Below are positions 5,855 to 6,403 of a DNA stretch of 6,403 bases, piece after piece; position 1 is the stretch's first letter; each line of letters begins with the position of its first letter. A program made the translations under genes and the position numbers. The stretch lies in NCBI GenBank assembly GCA_025928125.1, contig JAICKD010000196.1:1-6403 (forward strand), written 5' to 3'. Source of the stretch: Ktedonobacterales bacterium. Lineage in GTDB: Bacteria > Chloroflexota > Ktedonobacteria > Ktedonobacterales > JADMIN01. Below the pieces are notes generated by a model. The model saw only the letters and a list, made by a program, of their open reading frames with translations, did not search any database and had not been told where the DNA came from.

Positions 5855-6403
5855 CTAGTCCTTCTTGCGCGGGTTGAAGGCGTCGCTGACACCATCACCC
5901 ATGAACGAGAAGGAGATGACGATAATGATCAGCACAAGGCAGGGCCACAGCTCTTCAGTCCACGCGGGCGAATAGATCTTCGTCTGCGCGTCGGAGATCA
6001 TCAGGCCCAGGCTGGTAGCGGGCGGCTGCAATCCGGCGCCGAGCAGGCTGATGCCTGCCTCACCGACGATGGTGGCAAGGATGTTGAGCGTCGACGCGAC
6101 GATAACAATCGGGAGCACATTCGGCACGATGTGTCGTCTCAGAATGTTGAAGGTGCTGGTGCCGACGGTATGGGCCGCCTCGACAAACTGGCGCTCTTTC
6201 AATTCGAGCGTTTGCCCGCGTACGTAGCGCATCATCAATGGCCACGAGAGCAATCCAATGGCGAGCGTCAATAAGAGCATGCGCCCGAAGACGGCGTTGT
6301 TATGGAACCAGTTATCAAAAAGCGGGCCAAGCGACGCGCCCATCAGCAGAATGAGCAGCAGGCCCGGGAACGCGAAGACAATGTCGGTGAATCGGTCCAG
6401 GAC
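5855..6403 (-). CDS. oppC: Peptide/nickel-type ABC transporter permease, OppC/DppC family, 5'-truncated by window edge
   Basis: The last 182 residues are visible; the frame is open through the right edge, so the apparent Met at 6343 is internal. Counting from the edge, hydrophobic membrane segments lie near 7-24 (IVFAFPGLLLILLMGASLG), 39-60, 96-122 and 152-170. The cytoplasmic coupling loop between the second and third has the family motif EAA at 75-77 with Gly81 and RRHIVPN at 89-95; this is where the ATPases dock. The AFPGLLL segment and the SLLGAG...P...LG..I...Q sequence are typical of the DppC type, and the ending DAFNPRKKD matches the usual D-x-x-(N/D)-P-(K/R) tail. The missing N-terminus should hold the remaining membrane segments. 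The OppB-like permease and binding protein are expected further right. Confidence 0.95.
   Translation of the reverse strand, partial: VLDRFTDIVFAFPGLLLILLMGASLGPLFDNWFHNNAVFGRMLLLTLAIGLLSWPLMMRYVRGQTLELKERQFVEAAHTVGTSTFNILRRHIVPNVLPIVIVASTLNILATIVGEAGISLLGAGLQPPATSLGLMISDAQTKIYSPAWTEELWPCLVLIIIVISFSFMGDGVSDAFNPRKKD

Noticed and set aside
5855..6343. Start of the permease at the Met encoded at 6341-6343
   Set aside because: The frame continues to the right edge with typical permease sequence (VLDRFTDIVFAFPG), so this Met is internal and the gene is truncated by the window.

Overview
The window looks like a stretch of ordinary bacterial chromosome with high GC content (roughly 60% by eye, not counted). 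Nothing in it fixes the taxon. The mix of a membrane-free GAF chemoreceptor-like protein, a peptide-type ABC transporter and a small XRE regulator would suit Chloroflexota (for example a Ktedonobacteria-like organism), but this is a low-confidence guess from gene style alone. No phage, IS, CRISPR, tRNA or rRNA signal was seen.

Layout. Bases 1-218 (minus) hold the N-terminal part of an AhpD/carboxymuconolactone-decarboxylase-family protein that runs off the left edge. A divergent intergenic region follows, with candidate promoters in both directions and a possible 50-residue small ORF (349-501, plus). Bases 536-2995 (plus) encode a soluble GAF plus methyl-accepting signalling-domain protein with a long, acidic, Pro/Ser/Thr-rich, probably disordered tail. 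It converges with a small XRE-family regulator (3131-3388, minus), whose transcript ends at a clear intrinsic terminator at 3040-3070. The regulator has its own 5' region (3389-3627) with a plausible promoter and a direct repeat spaced exactly 21 bp, a good candidate autoregulatory operator.

Bases 3628-6403 (minus) are the distal part of a peptide/nickel-type ABC importer operon, in the order permease (OppC/DppC type, cut by the right edge), ATPase (OppD/DppD type), ATPase (OppF/DppF type). The two ATPases should form a heterodimer that drives import through a permease pair, with a lipoprotein binding protein and the first permease expected beyond the right edge. The 157-bp permease-ATPase gap holds a perfect 12-bp palindrome and two overlapping inverted repeats, and tandem hairpins follow the last gene.

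I did not find a convincing new multi-gene system. The observations most worth a second look are the receptor with its acidic tail, the XRE direct-repeat operator candidate, and the structured spacer inside the transporter operon.
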